Assembly (NCBI RefSeq): GCF_022829545.1
Contig: NZ_JAKSYM010000171.1
Span: 1 to 44,548, forward strand
Direction of reading: 5' to 3'
Length of the DNA stretch: 44,548 bases
From: Methylobacterium sp. J-030
GTDB taxonomy: Bacteria; Pseudomonadota; Alphaproteobacteria; Rhizobiales; Beijerinckiaceae
In this document: piece by piece, positions 1 to 9,193 of the stretch
Layout: each line of letters starts with the position of its first letter
How positions within the stretch are numbered: the stretch's first letter is position 1
Program-made: the position numbers and the translations under genes
The notes under the pieces: model-generated
The model's database searches: none
What the model was told of the DNA's origin: nothing
The model's input: the letters and a program-made list of their open reading frames with translations, nothing else

Positions 1-772
1 TCACCTGGATGCGGGCGTTGCCACGGTCGGCGATGTAGATGTTGTCGTTCGCGTCCGAGGCGATCGAGTGCAGGGTGCGAAACTGACCCGGCTCGGTGCC
101 GTAGCTGCCGTAGGAGTCGACCCAGTTGCCGTCCTTGTCGATCTTGGCCACGCGTGAGTTGATGTAGCCGTCGCTGATGTAGGCGTTGCCTGCCTTGTCC
201 CAGGCCACGTCGGTGACCTGCCGGAACTGGCCCTGCACCGGTGGCAGCGGCGGCATGGGATGCTTCCAGGGTTCGGCAGTCTCGTCGGCGGCTTCGGTCT
301 TGCGGCCCCAGACCATGGCGACGCGGCCCTCAGGGGTGAACTTCACCACCATGTCTGAGCCCTTGTCCAGAACCCAGATGTTGTCCTCGTGGTCGACGCG
401 CACGACGTGGGCGAAGGACCAGGCGTACAGGCCGTGGCCGATCTCCCGGACGAAGGTGCCGTCCGGATTGAACTCCAAGAGCTGGGTGGCAGCCGCGCCG
501 TAGGCGGGCCCCTGCGTCGCCCCGCGTGACAGGATGAAGATGTGGCCCTTCGAGTTCAGGGCGATGCCGGCGACCTCACCGAAGAAGATGTCCGGCGGCA
601 GCTTGAGGAAGTCCGGGACCGAGTCGAACGCGATCTCGGAAACCTGCGTCGCGGTGGACGAAGGTGACGCTGCTGAGGAAGCAGGTGCCTCGCCTGCTTT
701 GATCTCGTCGGCGCGCACCGCCGGCAGCGTCAGGGCGAGCACGCCCACAGCAACGCACAAGGAGCGGATCAT
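1..772 (-). CDS. Secreted NHL-repeat beta-propeller protein (partial, 3' end outside window)
   Basis: The first 257 residues are visible; the gene runs off the left edge. An N-terminal signal peptide (MIRSLCVAVGVLALTLPAVRA, cleaved near ADE) is followed by repeated propeller blades of the type GHIFILSRG, NIWVLDKG, NAYISDGY and NIYIADRGNARIQ. These are NHL repeats as in the peptidyl-alpha-hydroxyglycine alpha-amidating lyase-like family, so a periplasmic six-bladed propeller is likely. The start at 772 has GAGGAAG upstream. It is the last gene of a leftward pair with the TAXI binding protein. Family membership is clear; whether it is a lyase or a binding scaffold cannot be told. Confidence 0.85.
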   Translation of the reverse strand, partial: MIRSLCVAVGVLALTLPAVRADEIKAGEAPASSAASPSSTATQVSEIAFDSVPDFLKLPPDIFFGEVAGIALNSKGHIFILSRGATQGPAYGAAATQLLEFNPDGTFVREIGHGLYAWSFAHVVRVDHEDNIWVLDKGSDMVVKFTPEGRVAMVWGRKTEAADETAEPWKHPMPPLPPVQGQFRQVTDVAWDKAGNAYISDGYINSRVAKIDKDGNWVDSYGSYGTEPGQFRTLHSIASDANDNIYIADRGNARIQV

Positions 773-867
773 CTCAGGCTTCCTCACGGGCCAGCTGGTT
801 CGATCGCCGAGCTTGGCCACGCCGGCTTAGCCCGAAAACCGACAGCTCGGAAGCCAACGCTCGGTGA

Positions 868-1830
868 TCACTGCGGATCGGCCCCGATCTCACGCAGATA
901 TGCGGCCGTCGCCGGGTGCAGCCAAGCCGCCGGCACGTTCGAGACGAGATTGCGGGGGTCGCTCTCTCGGCCCTGAGGATAGAGCCGGGCCAAGGTCTCT
1001 CGACCTCGGTCGATCGCGTGCACGAGCCGGGTGACACCGGCAGCATCGAGGCCAGGGCGCGCCAGGATGAAACTCCAAGACCCGACGGTCTCGATGGGTG
1101 CATCCTGTCCGCGGAAGGAGCCAGCCGGGACGGTCAAGCGGCGCATTGAGGCGCGCAGGGCCAGGATCTTTGGGATCGCCTCGGGTGCAGGGCCGAAGAA
1201 GCGGGCGCCGCCGGGCGCATCCGCGAGGGTCTTGAAGCCGGGCCAGCCGAGGCTTGCGCCCCACAAAGCGGCTGCTCGGCCGTCGAGGACCTGTGTGGCA
1301 CCCTCGCCAGCGTCATCGAGGAGGATCGGCGTGATGTCGTGCTCCGGATCGATGCCGGAGCCTTGCAGCACGGTTCGTCCCATGATCGTGAAGCCCGAGC
1401 CGCGCGTGCCGAGTGCGACGGGACGGCCGTGCAGATCCTGCACGCTCCGGATCGAACTTTCGGCTGGTACCACGAACAGGCCGGGCGAGGCATCGATGGG
1501 TGCCACGACCTTCAAGCTGAGGCCGTTGGCACTTTGGCCGGATAAGGCCTCGTAGGCGTACTCGCCCTGCACCAACGCGAGGTCGAGCTCGGCCGCCTTG
1601 AGCAGGGTCAGGTTCTCGGTCGAGCCCTTCGTAATCCTCGACGCGATCACCACACCCGGATCGACCTCATGGACCGCCGCAATGAGCGCGCGGCCGAAGG
1701 CCGGGAATGAACCGCCCGGCGTCGCGGTCCCGAGGGTTAGGCGGAGGGCAGAATCAAGCTGTTGAGCCCATGCGGGCGACGTCGCGGCGAGACCCGTCAG
1801 CCCCAAGAGCAGTTCACGCCGTCGCATCAT
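868..1830 (-). CDS. TAXI-family TRAP transporter solute-binding protein
   Basis: 320 residues. A signal peptide (MMRRRELLLGLTGLAATSPAWAQ) precedes a periplasmic binding fold. The stretch TLGTATPGGSFPAFGRAL followed by SRITKGSTENLTLLKAAELDLALVQGEYAYEAL is characteristic of the TAXI (TRAP-associated extracytoplasmic immunogenic) family. The start at 1830 is chosen because GGGAG lies 4 bases upstream and it begins the signal peptide; a longer in-frame reading to 2100 adds only low-quality sequence. No TRAP membrane subunit is visible in the window, so it either works with a distant permease or as a sensor. It probably captures a small carboxylate for this locus (inference). Confidence 0.85.
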   Translation of the reverse strand: MMRRRELLLGLTGLAATSPAWAQQLDSALRLTLGTATPGGSFPAFGRALIAAVHEVDPGVVIASRITKGSTENLTLLKAAELDLALVQGEYAYEALSGQSANGLSLKVVAPIDASPGLFVVPAESSIRSVQDLHGRPVALGTRGSGFTIMGRTVLQGSGIDPEHDITPILLDDAGEGATQVLDGRAAALWGASLGWPGFKTLADAPGGARFFGPAPEAIPKILALRASMRRLTVPAGSFRGQDAPIETVGSWSFILARPGLDAAGVTRLVHAIDRGRETLARLYPQGRESDPRNLVSNVPAAWLHPATAAYLREIGADPQ

Positions 1831-2005
1831 GATCTCCCTCACTGAGACGTTCACTTCGGACCGGCAACGCTGGAGCTGAGCGGCGCATCTCGACAATCGC
1901 CCCGGAAAGCTCTCACATTCACAGTCGAAACATACGCGGGATCCAAGGTCGCACGCCAACCAGAGCGACCGACAATGTCCCGCACTCGGTGGGGAGGGGT
2001 GTGCG

Positions 2006-3370
2006 ATGCGACGGGACGCGCTGCTGACGGCTATGGTGGCTGCCATGAGCCTTCTCTGCGTCGGAGGCGCCGTCGCGAAACCGCTGGTCTTCACGGGCAT
2101 TCGGCTGATCGATGGTCGATCAGCTCAGCCGATCGAGGACGCAGTGCTGGTCGTCGATGGCGCCCGCATCGTCGCTGCAGGACCACGCGCGGCGGTCGCG
2201 GTACCCTCCGATGCCGAGATTCGGGATTTGCACGGCCGCACGATCATGCCGGGGCTGATCTCCGACCACTCCCACGTCGGCATCGTGCAGGGCGTCGATG
2301 TCGGCGCCCAGAACTACACGCGCGAGAACATCCTTGCCCAGCTCAAGGCCTACACGGACCGGGGTGTGACCACGGTCATGGCGCTCGGGCTCAACGGCGC
2401 GATCATGCCCGAGGTCCGCGCCGAGGCGCACGCGGGCCGGATCCCCGGCGCCGATCTGTTCGGCGTCGATCGTGGCATCGGCGTACCCAACGGGGGACCA
2501 CCGCAGGCGATGATCCGCGTGAGCGCCGACCAGCTCTTTCGCCCTGCCGACGCCGAGGAGGGTCGCGAGGCGGTCCGGGCGATGAAGGCGCGCGGCACCG
2601 ACATGGTAAAGCTCTGGCTCGACGATTTCGGCGGCTCCGTGCCGGCCAGGATGCAGCCGGCCGTCTACGCCGCCGTGATCGACGAGGCCCACCGCCTCGG
2701 GCTGCGGGTCGCCGCGCACGTGCACGACCTGGAGGATGCGCGGGCAGTCACCAAGGCCGGCGTGGACGTGCTGGCGCACGGCGTGCGCGACAAGCCGGTC
2801 GACGCGGACATGATCGCGTTGCTCAAGGCGCACGACACTTGGTACATCGCGACGCTTGCCCTGGACGAGGCAACCTTCGCCTACGCTGACGCACCGGCCT
2901 GGGCGCAGACGCCTTTTGTTCGGGGCGCGCTCGCGCCCGCTCTCAAGGCTCGGTTCGACGACCCTGCTTGGCAGCGTGAGACGCGCGCGAGCGCCAAGGC
3001 GCAGGCCGCCCGCGACTCGCTGGCGATGAACCTGGCCAACCTGAAGCGCCTCTCCGACGCCGGCGTGCGGATCGGCTTCGGGACCGATAGCGGCGCGGCG
3101 CCCGAACGCGTCCCAGGCGTAGCGGAGCATCGCGAGTTGGCATTGATGGTCCAGGCGGGCTTCACGCCCATGCAGGCCCTGATCACCGCGACGTCGCGGG
3201 CGGCCGACCTTCTCGATCTCGCCGATCGCGGCAGCTTGGAAGTCGGTCGCCGGGCCGATCTTGTCGTCCTGGCTGCAGATCCCTCCGAGGATATCGCCAA
3301 CAGCGCCCAGATCGTCGAGGTGTGGCGAGGCGGTCGTCAGCAGGCCGTAGCCTCAGGGGCGACGCCCTGA
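2006..3370 (+). CDS. Secreted amidohydrolase-superfamily hydrolase
   Basis: 454 residues. Residues 1-24 form a signal peptide ending AVA-K, so the enzyme is probably periplasmic. The metal-dependent amidohydrolase signature is present: DHSH (87-90) after the MPGLI strand, a DMVKLW strand carrying a possible metal-bridging Lys, AAHVHD histidines, and a GTDSGA Asp near residue 355. The C-terminal SLEVGRRADLVVL motif is typical of the imidazolonepropionase/prolidase-like branch. It is transcribed away from the TAXI gene, with about 175 bases between the two starts. Substrate class (cyclic amide, dipeptide or lactone) is not readable. Confidence 0.88.
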   Translation: MRRDALLTAMVAAMSLLCVGGAVAKPLVFTGIRLIDGRSAQPIEDAVLVVDGARIVAAGPRAAVAVPSDAEIRDLHGRTIMPGLISDHSHVGIVQGVDVGAQNYTRENILAQLKAYTDRGVTTVMALGLNGAIMPEVRAEAHAGRIPGADLFGVDRGIGVPNGGPPQAMIRVSADQLFRPADAEEGREAVRAMKARGTDMVKLWLDDFGGSVPARMQPAVYAAVIDEAHRLGLRVAAHVHDLEDARAVTKAGVDVLAHGVRDKPVDADMIALLKAHDTWYIATLALDEATFAYADAPAWAQTPFVRGALAPALKARFDDPAWQRETRASAKAQAARDSLAMNLANLKRLSDAGVRIGFGTDSGAAPERVPGVAEHRELALMVQAGFTPMQALITATSRAADLLDLADRGSLEVGRRADLVVLAADPSEDIANSAQIVEVWRGGRQQAVASGATP

Positions 3371-3514
3371 GTGAGCTCGCGACACTCAGCGCGATCGGCC
3401 GAGCCGCCGCCAGCAGGGGCTTGCGTATCCGTGAGAGAGGCGAAACGGGCGATGAATACGCGGTGAGATGCTGATCGTCCCGCACGCGCTCGGTTCCGGC
3501 TGTGTTGGCTGCTG

Positions 3515-3799
3515 CTATCGAATCGCGTCTGGGCCGCCGTCGTCCGAGACGCCCAGCACCGTCGTGAGATACGCGATGACCTTGCGGGCGTCGTCCGACT
3601 CCGGATCTGTGCCCATCATCACGCGCCAATACCGACGCGCGCTCTGGTCGTCGTACTGCTTGCTGACCACCAATCGGCCGTCGTGGCAGCCCGAGCAGGT
3701 CTGCTTGACCAGAGCGGCATTCTCACCCGGTGGGAAGGGTGACGTGTCCTGCGCAGCCGCCGGGCTGGCAAGGAGCAGCATGAGCGGCCAGCACTTCAT
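3515..3799 (-). CDS. Small periplasmic c-type cytochrome
   Basis: 94 residues. A signal peptide (MKCWPLMLLLASPAAAQ) is followed by one haem-attachment motif CSGCH (35-39) and a short helical domain ending KVIAYLTTVLG, as in small class-I-like cytochromes. The ATG at 3799-3797 overlaps the stop of the upstream gene in an ATGA arrangement, which fixes the start and implies translational coupling. It is the last gene of the operon headed by the Tat-exported ThDP enzyme, so it may accept electrons from a reaction in the periplasm (inference). Confidence 0.85.
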   Translation of the reverse strand: MKCWPLMLLLASPAAAQDTSPFPPGENAALVKQTCSGCHDGRLVVSKQYDDQSARRYWRVMMGTDPESDDARKVIAYLTTVLGVSDDGGPDAIR

Positions 3800-4272
3800 T
3801 CCTGTGGTGCTCCGAGGGACCGATGCGCATAGTCGGTCCAGTACATGTTCAGAAACAACACCAACTCGTGCACGACATTGACGAGCTTGCCGGTCGCGTA
3901 GGCCCAGTCCCGATCGTCCGCCACGCGCAACGCCAGGGTGAGGCGCCGTGCCCGCAGCGAAGGGGTGACCTTGGCGCGCGATGGATCGATGCGCCGATGT
4001 TCCGGCAGGCCCTCGGCATGGCGCTCCTCTAGGAACGCGTCGATGGCCGCGCGCAGGGGCGAGCGCGCCTCGATGTCGAGCAGCAGGTCCGGGCAGGCCA
4101 GCCGGCCCTGTCGCGGATCGGCGACGACGCGCAGCCGGCGCGGCAGCATCCACCGGAACTCGGCCGTCCAGACGCCGTCGCGACCGGCGCGCTCCTCGAA
4201 CTCCAAGAACACGCCGCGATCCGCATAGCGATACAGGACGGCAGCGGCCTGCTGTGCGGGGTTGGTGCTCAC
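3796..4272 (-). CDS. Conserved hypothetical protein of the ThDP-enzyme operon
   Basis: 158 residues with a GTG start only 4 bases after the upstream stop; its own stop overlaps the cytochrome start. No domain is recognised. The protein is Arg-rich, has no clear signal peptide and no membrane segment, and ends with a hydrophobic stretch (VNVVHELVLFLNMYW, about 133-147). Strict spacing between an exported enzyme and a cytochrome suggests an accessory role such as maturation or subunit assembly, but that is context only. Confidence 0.75.
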   Translation of the reverse strand: MSTNPAQQAAAVLYRYADRGVFLEFEERAGRDGVWTAEFRWMLPRRLRVVADPRQGRLACPDLLLDIEARSPLRAAIDAFLEERHAEGLPEHRRIDPSRAKVTPSLRARRLTLALRVADDRDWAYATGKLVNVVHELVLFLNMYWTDYAHRSLGAPQE

Positions 4273-4276
4273 GGCG

Positions 4277-6217
4277 TCAGTGGTAATAGGCCATCACGCC
4301 CGGCTCGACCTTGCCGAGGAAGCCGGGCTCGTAGGCCTCCTTGACCCAGAAGTCCTTCTTGGCCTGGCAGTTGATGACGGTCGGCCGGCTCTCGGTCTCG
4401 GCCACCTTCCAGGCGCGTTCCAGGGCCGGACGGAACGCCTCGGGGGTGCACACGTACTCGCCGTGCCCGCCGAGGCCCTCGGCGACCCGGTCGTAGCGCA
4501 GGTTCTCCTGAAACAGGTGAAGGGGCGCGCGGTTCGCCTCGTTGCGAGCCGGGTACCACGTCCCCCAGGAATTGTTGTTGTAGACGATGATCACCACCGG
4601 CATCCGGTACTTCGCCAGGGTCTCGACCTCCATCCCGGTGAAGCCGAAGCCGGCGTCGCCCGTGATGCAGACGATCGGGTGCCCCCTGTGCGCTGCCTGC
4701 GGGCCGATGCCGCTCTGGACGGCCGCGGCGACGCCCACGGCATAGCCGACGTCCGGTCCGATCGCTCCGTATTGGTAGGCTCCATTGCAGATCTGTCCGG
4801 CGCGGTTGGCCTGGAGCCAGCGGCGGGTGTAGCGGGCGATGCCGTAGCCGCCGGAGACTACGGTCGTCTGATCGGGCGGGATGTCGCCGCGGTACAGGAA
4901 GTCGGCCAATTCCTTGCCGATCACCGCCGGGTGGACGGCATCGGTGTAGCTGCGTCCGAGCCCGTAGTACCGGTCGTTCTCCGCGAGGAACGCCTTGCGG
5001 GCCGTGGCAATCTCGTTCAGCCACGGGTCGTGGGCCAGCTTGGGGCAGGCCTCCGCCAGGGCCTCCAGCGCCAAGCGCTCGTCGCTCACGATGCCGAGGT
5101 CGATCGGCAGGTTGCGGCCGATGTCCCCGCCCTCGGGCTCGATGCGGATGTACTTGGCGTCCGGCCCGAACGCGTACTCGCCCACCGTCGGCATGCAGTA
5201 CTGGCCGACGAGAAGCACCAGGTCTGCGCTGGGCAGCGCGCTCGGCGCATCGCTCGCGGTCAGGGGGTGGTTGTCGGGGAATTGCCCGCGCACCGGGCCG
5301 GACTCGACGACCGGGATCTGCGCCTGTTCGGCGAAGGCGCGCAAGGCATCCCAGGCCCGGCTGTAGAACACGCCGGTTGAGGACACGATGATCGGCCGTT
5401 GCGCCTGCTGGATCAGCGCCACCGCCTTGCGGATGTCGGCGGCGGCCGGTCCGGGACGGCTCTCGGTGCGATAGCGATCCTTCTCCACGTTGTAGGCGAT
5501 GTCCCGGGCCGTCCGGAACCGGGCGACGGCGACTTCCTTGGGGAAGTCCAGGTGCACCGGTCCCGGGATGCCCGTGCGCAACTGGCGGAAGGCGTAGGCC
5601 GCGTATTCGTGGACCCGGGACGGCAGGATGAGGCGCTTGCCGTACTTCTTGATCCCCTCCGTGAGCGGCTGCTGGTACAGCATCTGGATGCCCTGCTCGG
5701 AATCCTCGCCGCGCAGGTCGCGGTTGCTGGCGAGCACGAGCATGGGCGTGCGGCAGGAGTTGGCGGCGGCGATGGCGCCGATCATGTTGGTGAAGCCCGG
5801 ACCCTCGGTGCCGGAGCAGGCGGCGACTTCGCCGGTCACCCGGATGAAGGCGTCCGCGGCACTGGCCATCGCGCCCTCGTTGCGACCCGAGTAGGCGGGG
5901 ATGCCCTGGTCGGCGATAGCGTGGATGACTTCATAATTGCCGGGGCAGCAGAACAGGGCGGCCAGGCCTTCGGCCTTGCAGGCGCGCGCGAACACGTCCG
6001 CCCCGGTCATCGGAAAGTCGATGTTCGGGAGTGGGGCTGTGGCGCGAGAGGCGACCTCGTCCGGGACCTTTGGCTCCGGGGTTGCCGGCCGCCCGTTCTC
6101 CTGGGTCGCGGCATCGGCCCGCGAGACGGCGGTCGCGGCAGCGGCTCCCGCCCCGACTGCCGCAGCGCGGAGGAAGCTTCGCCGCGAACTGACCGAGGCA
6201 GGATCCTGGCTCATCAT
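4277..6217 (-). CDS. Tat-exported thiamine-diphosphate enzyme (oxalyl-CoA decarboxylase/2-hydroxyacyl-CoA lyase/acetolactate synthase-like)
   Basis: 646 residues. The N-terminus carries a twin-arginine signal ([11 protein letters not shown] at 12-13, Ala-rich h-region ending SRADA), so the folded cofactor-loaded enzyme is predicted to be exported. The ThDP family layout follows: N-terminal pyrimidine domain with the catalytic Glu in [14 protein letters not shown], a central domain, and a C-terminal domain with [15 protein letters not shown] then VYNNNSWG, the GDx-NN cofactor motif. This C-terminal signature is closest to oxalyl-CoA decarboxylase and 2-hydroxyacyl-CoA lyase. Start at 6217 (or 6214) follows GGGAGG; an upstream in-frame ATG at 6247 would bury the Tat signal. 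First gene of a three-gene operon. Confidence 0.88.
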   Translation of the reverse strand: MMSQDPASVSSRRSFLRAAAVGAGAAAATAVSRADAATQENGRPATPEPKVPDEVASRATAPLPNIDFPMTGADVFARACKAEGLAALFCCPGNYEVIHAIADQGIPAYSGRNEGAMASAADAFIRVTGEVAACSGTEGPGFTNMIGAIAAANSCRTPMLVLASNRDLRGEDSEQGIQMLYQQPLTEGIKKYGKRLILPSRVHEYAAYAFRQLRTGIPGPVHLDFPKEVAVARFRTARDIAYNVEKDRYRTESRPGPAAADIRKAVALIQQAQRPIIVSSTGVFYSRAWDALRAFAEQAQIPVVESGPVRGQFPDNHPLTASDAPSALPSADLVLLVGQYCMPTVGEYAFGPDAKYIRIEPEGGDIGRNLPIDLGIVSDERLALEALAEACPKLAHDPWLNEIATARKAFLAENDRYYGLGRSYTDAVHPAVIGKELADFLYRGDIPPDQTTVVSGGYGIARYTRRWLQANRAGQICNGAYQYGAIGPDVGYAVGVAAAVQSGIGPQAAHRGHPIVCITGDAGFGFTGMEVETLAKYRMPVVIIVYNNNSWGTWYPARNEANRAPLHLFQENLRYDRVAEGLGGHGEYVCTPEAFRPALERAWKVAETESRPTVINCQAKKDFWVKEAYEPGFLGKVEPGVMAYYH

Positions 6218-6524
6218 GACCTCCCGGAAGGTATTGTTATTTATCAAGCAAAGCAGATCATGAACGCGGACGGAGCGTCAATCGAATGGATGGGGCCGAT
6301 GTTGCACAATGGTCCATATGTAACGGCCATCTCTGCAAATAACTCGCGGAGGCAAACATCAGTACGCCGAGCCGAGCTCGAGCCTTTCACCGTGCTAGAA
6401 TTCCGATAAAGCTGTCGCGACGGCATCTTAGCCAACAATGCCACCTGCTCACGGCGTGGGGTATCGGCTGAACGGCACCCGGGCGCGATCGGCCGCCCGG
6501 TGCGCCCGCTTCTCGCCGGGCCCG
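6218..6524. promoter_or_regulatory. Upstream region of the ThDP-enzyme operon
   Basis: About 300 bases with no credible gene. It is locally AT-richer than its surroundings (TATTGTTATTTATCAAGC near 6231, CCATATGTAAC near 6316) and must contain the promoter of the leftward operon. CAATGGTCCAT near 6308 is loosely similar to FadR/GntR half-sites, but no convincing dyad was found. Confidence 0.4.
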
Positions 6525-6788
6525 CTACTTTCCCGGCCGGTTCGGGATCGGTGGCTTGCCGTCTGCGCCCTCGACCGTTCCCACTCCCGGCGTGACGTCC
6601 GCCGTGCCTTTGACCTCGGGCCTTCGCGGGGCGTTCTCGCCGTTTCTGCCCGGTTCAGCGCTGGTTTGTGTCGCGCTGCCGGCGATGGGTGGCCTGTCGC
6701 CGGCCGGATTATCCTGAGCTGCGGCGATCCCGGGTATGGAAAGGGAGAGCAGGCAGGCGAGGCTGCGGGACAGGGGGCTACGGACCAT
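6525..6788 (-). CDS. Small secreted hypothetical protein
   Basis: 87 residues. The start at 6788 has an excellent ribosome site (GGAGGA, 6 bases upstream) and opens a signal peptide (MVRSPLSRSLACLLSLSIPGIAAAQ). The mature part is Pro/Gly-rich and low in complexity, with no known domain. Longer in-frame readings upstream lack a ribosome site. Stand-alone gene; function unknown. Confidence 0.7.
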   Translation of the reverse strand: MVRSPLSRSLACLLSLSIPGIAAAQDNPAGDRPPIAGSATQTSAEPGRNGENAPRRPEVKGTADVTPGVGTVEGADGKPPIPNRPGK

Positions 6789-7037
6789 GGCGGTTCCTCC
6801 GTCTTTGTCATCGCCGCAGCTATCGGAGCATCGCGGACGACCGATGATCGGACGCCCCTGGCCGCTCTGGTCGTCACGGCAGGTAAAGGCGTACTCTGGC
6901 CAGGGAAGTGGTTCTCCAGGCTCAACGGTCCAGAGCCGGAGCAAATCTCGGGCGGACCGATCCGACGCGATCTACGCGCATCGCTGCAGCGAGACCCGGC
7001 CGCGCGCCGCTCGGCCTGAGCTTCCCGTCATGTCTAC

Positions 7038-7334
7038 CTAACGGAGGCGCTGCAGGACGCGGTCGATGTCGGCCGTTGTCATCTCCCACTCGTTCTGGAA
7101 GTTGGCCACGACGCTGCGCATGAACTGCGGCTGGAGGCGCTCGGCTTCAGCCGTGTCGCAGAGGTGGTCGACGAGCAGCGCGTACGCGAGCTGCGACGGC
7201 TCCGGCCCCTCGTAGCTCCACTCGAAGCCGTTGCGCGAATAGCACTTCGTCTCGGTCTTTTCCTCGAGCGGCTCGCCGTCGACAGTGACGACGATCCCAT
7301 CGATGGTGCGATCCCCCACGTAGACCTTGTTCAC
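7038..7334 (-). CDS. DUF6166-family protein
   Basis: 98 residues, GTG start at 7334 preceded by GGGAGG. The pattern VYVGDRTIDGIVVTVDGEPL, GFEWSYEGPEPSQLAYALL and the C-terminal FMRSVVANFQNEWEMTTADI matches DUF6166, a small family of unknown function common in alphaproteobacteria. Its start overlaps the end of the small membrane protein gene by 4 bases, so the two are co-translated. Confidence 0.8.
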   Translation of the reverse strand: MNKVYVGDRTIDGIVVTVDGEPLEEKTETKCYSRNGFEWSYEGPEPSQLAYALLVDHLCDTAEAERLQPQFMRSVVANFQNEWEMTTADIDRVLQRLR

Positions 7335-7549
7335 GGGCGCGCCTCCCTCATCTGGTGCCGCGGCGTGCGGCCGTCGGAGCGGTTGCGCATCACCTCGGGG
7401 AAGATCCAGAGGCTGACCACCATGAACGGGCCGAGGAACGCCACCGCCCAGCGTGGGCCGACTTGATCGAGGTGGCCCATGTAGAACCACCCCGCGAGCG
7501 CGGCCAAGGCCACGGCGACGGACAAGCCGAACTTGATGGGAAACGGCAT
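7331..7549 (-). CDS. Small inner-membrane protein (two TM segments)
   Basis: 72 residues, ATG at 7549 with GGAGG 6 bases upstream. Two hydrophobic segments (about 7-24 and 33-51) separated by a short GHLDQVGPR loop, then a basic C-terminus. No family recognised. It lies between another membrane protein gene (7578-7967) and the DUF6166 gene, all on the same strand. Confidence 0.7.
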   Translation of the reverse strand: MPFPIKFGLSVAVALAALAGWFYMGHLDQVGPRWAVAFLGPFMVVSLWIFPEVMRNRSDGRTPRHQMREARP

Positions 7550-7577
7550 CGCGTTCCTCCCGGACCGGTGGTTGTTC

Positions 7578-7967
7578 TTACAGGGTGAAGACGGAGCTGA
7601 CCTGCTGGAGCAGGCCGAGCGCGCCGCCGAGCCCGGCTAGCACGATGGCGAGCCCGGCGAGGCCGTCACGCCAGCGCTGGGGCCAGACGTTGAACAGGCC
7701 CGGGGCGAACAGGACGGCCAGGCCGCCCACGATGACGAGGCTCGTCCAGCGCAGGTTGGCAGCGCCGTAGGCGAGACCACCACCGACCAGCGCCAGCAGC
7801 ATGAGGACGTTGGCCGCCAGCAGCAGCAGGCCGAGCGGCCGACCCCTCAGGTCGGGGCGTGTCTCGAGCGGGAACATGCCCGCAAGGACGTAGAAGCCGA
7901 CGCTGGCGACGCCGGCGAAGAGGGCGAACCACGCCAGCGCGGCGACGTTCGGTTCGATCATGTTCAT
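7578..7967 (-). CDS. Four-helix membrane protein, hypothetical
   Basis: 129 residues. The ATG at 7967 has AAGG upstream; the longer reading to 8012 starts in GC-rich spacer. Four hydrophobic segments are visible at roughly 9-29, 45-65, 72-91 and 100-122. No family name can be given. It is followed after 28 bases by another small membrane protein and preceded by the fatty acid hydroxylase gene, suggesting one membrane-associated transcription unit. Confidence 0.75.
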   Translation of the reverse strand: MNMIEPNVAALAWFALFAGVASVGFYVLAGMFPLETRPDLRGRPLGLLLLAANVLMLLALVGGGLAYGAANLRWTSLVIVGGLAVLFAPGLFNVWPQRWRDGLAGLAIVLAGLGGALGLLQQVSSVFTL

Positions 7968-8031
7968 GGAGAACCTTCCAAGTGTCGGGGCACCCCCCCG
8001 TGGGCGCCGCACGTCGCGTGCAGCGGGGGGC

Positions 8032-8823
8032 TTACTCGGCCGGCTGCATCGCGCCGGGCTCGGAGGCCCCGGGCGTACGGGCGGTCTTGCGCATGTCGGT
8101 CCTCACGTGACGCGTGTCGTAGCCGTTGAAGAGCGTGCCGATGAGGCCGCGGTTGAGGTCCGAGGTGCCGAACAGCCAGTCCATGATCGGGAAGGTGAGG
8201 TTCATGTTCCGCTCCATCATGATCGACTGGTCATGGTGCGCGGTGTGGTGCCGGCGGTTCGTGTTGATGAACGGCATGTTGCGGACGAACCAGTTGTCCT
8301 CGACGTGACAGCAGAAGTGCATGAACTCGTAGATCATGTAGATGCTCGTCGTCGTGGTGATGAACAGCCAGCCGACGTTGGCTGTGAACACGTTGCCGAG
8401 CACGATCGCGCCGGGGATCGACATCAGCGTGAAGGTCGCGAGCGCGTAGGGCGGAAAGAACGTCACCCGGTAGTCGCGATGGTCGGCGAAGCGCATCTCG
8501 TGATCGGTGAAGAACTGGTGGTGCTGGAGGGTGTGCCGGTTGTAGACGGCCCGGCCGATCGGATTGCTCTGCGGCCGATGCATCACATAGCGGTGCAGCC
8601 ACCACTCGAAGAAGTTGCAGAACAGGAACACGACCGGCACCGTGGCGAGTTCCGCCCATGTCGGCGCCTTGATGTTGGAGATGTAGATGTACAGCGCCGT
8701 CAGGCCGATGGTGTAGATGATCGCGATGTGCAGGAAGCCGTTGTACCAGCCGGCGACGCGCTGCCGGTAGTTGGCCCGGTAGTTCCGCTGCCGCGCGCTC
8801 ATCTTAGTGACCGCGAGTTCCAT
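8032..8823 (-). CDS. Fatty acid hydroxylase/sterol desaturase-superfamily membrane enzyme
   Basis: 263 residues with several TM helices. The eight-histidine di-iron signature is present: HRYVMH (77-82), HTLQHH (97-102), HFCCH (169-173) and HHTAHH (192-197). These define the non-haem di-iron fatty acid hydroxylase superfamily, which hydroxylates or desaturates lipids, sterols or carotenoids at the inner membrane. Start at 8823 follows GGAGAGG. The neighbours, small membrane proteins, could be electron or scaffold partners. Substrate is not predictable. Confidence 0.88.
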   Translation of the reverse strand: MELAVTKMSARQRNYRANYRQRVAGWYNGFLHIAIIYTIGLTALYIYISNIKAPTWAELATVPVVFLFCNFFEWWLHRYVMHRPQSNPIGRAVYNRHTLQHHQFFTDHEMRFADHRDYRVTFFPPYALATFTLMSIPGAIVLGNVFTANVGWLFITTTTSIYMIYEFMHFCCHVEDNWFVRNMPFINTNRRHHTAHHDQSIMMERNMNLTFPIMDWLFGTSDLNRGLIGTLFNGYDTRHVRTDMRKTARTPGASEPGAMQPAE

Positions 8824-9193
8824 TGCACCTCTCCCCTATCCGAATGCTCTTTGGGCGGTCGTGTCGATCGCTCCGGCGAAGCTGTTCAGTCGGCCATCGT
8901 CGGCGAAGCGCTGCTCAACAGATGAGTTGGTCGCGCGGCGGCAGAAACTGCACCGTGTGACCACGTAATCTTTGGCGAGGCGAGCGGCCCTCGCGGACTG
9001 GCTTGCCGGGTATCCAGCTCATCCTCGACGGACAGCGCGAGACGGCGTTCCTCCCGCCGCGTGCCACCCAGTACGTGTTCGCTCGGCCCACGTCGTCATG
9101 TGAATATCATTGATATATCAGATGTCAACAGTTGAGGGCAGACGTCATCACAGGTTGGGAATGCGGGTCGCCTCGCGTTCCCATCCCCTTCCG
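8824..9193. promoter_or_regulatory. 370-base intergenic region with a TGATATATCA palindrome
   Basis: No credible gene. It contains the promoter of the hydroxylase gene on the minus strand. At 9111-9120 there is a perfect 10-bp palindrome TGATATATCA in an AT-rich patch; a nearly identical sequence (AGATATATCA, 10683-10692) lies between the MFS and GntR genes. This suggests a shared operator (inference). Confidence 0.45.

Noticed and set aside
2120..3130. Long open frame antisense to the amidohydrolase gene (336 codons)
   Set aside because: Shadow of a GC-rich gene; no ribosome site, no domain, while the plus-strand frame has signal peptide and metal motifs.
4262..5380. Long plus-strand frame (372 codons) opposite the ThDP enzyme
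   Set aside because: Composition is that of a third-position GC shadow; the opposite frame has all ThDP motifs.
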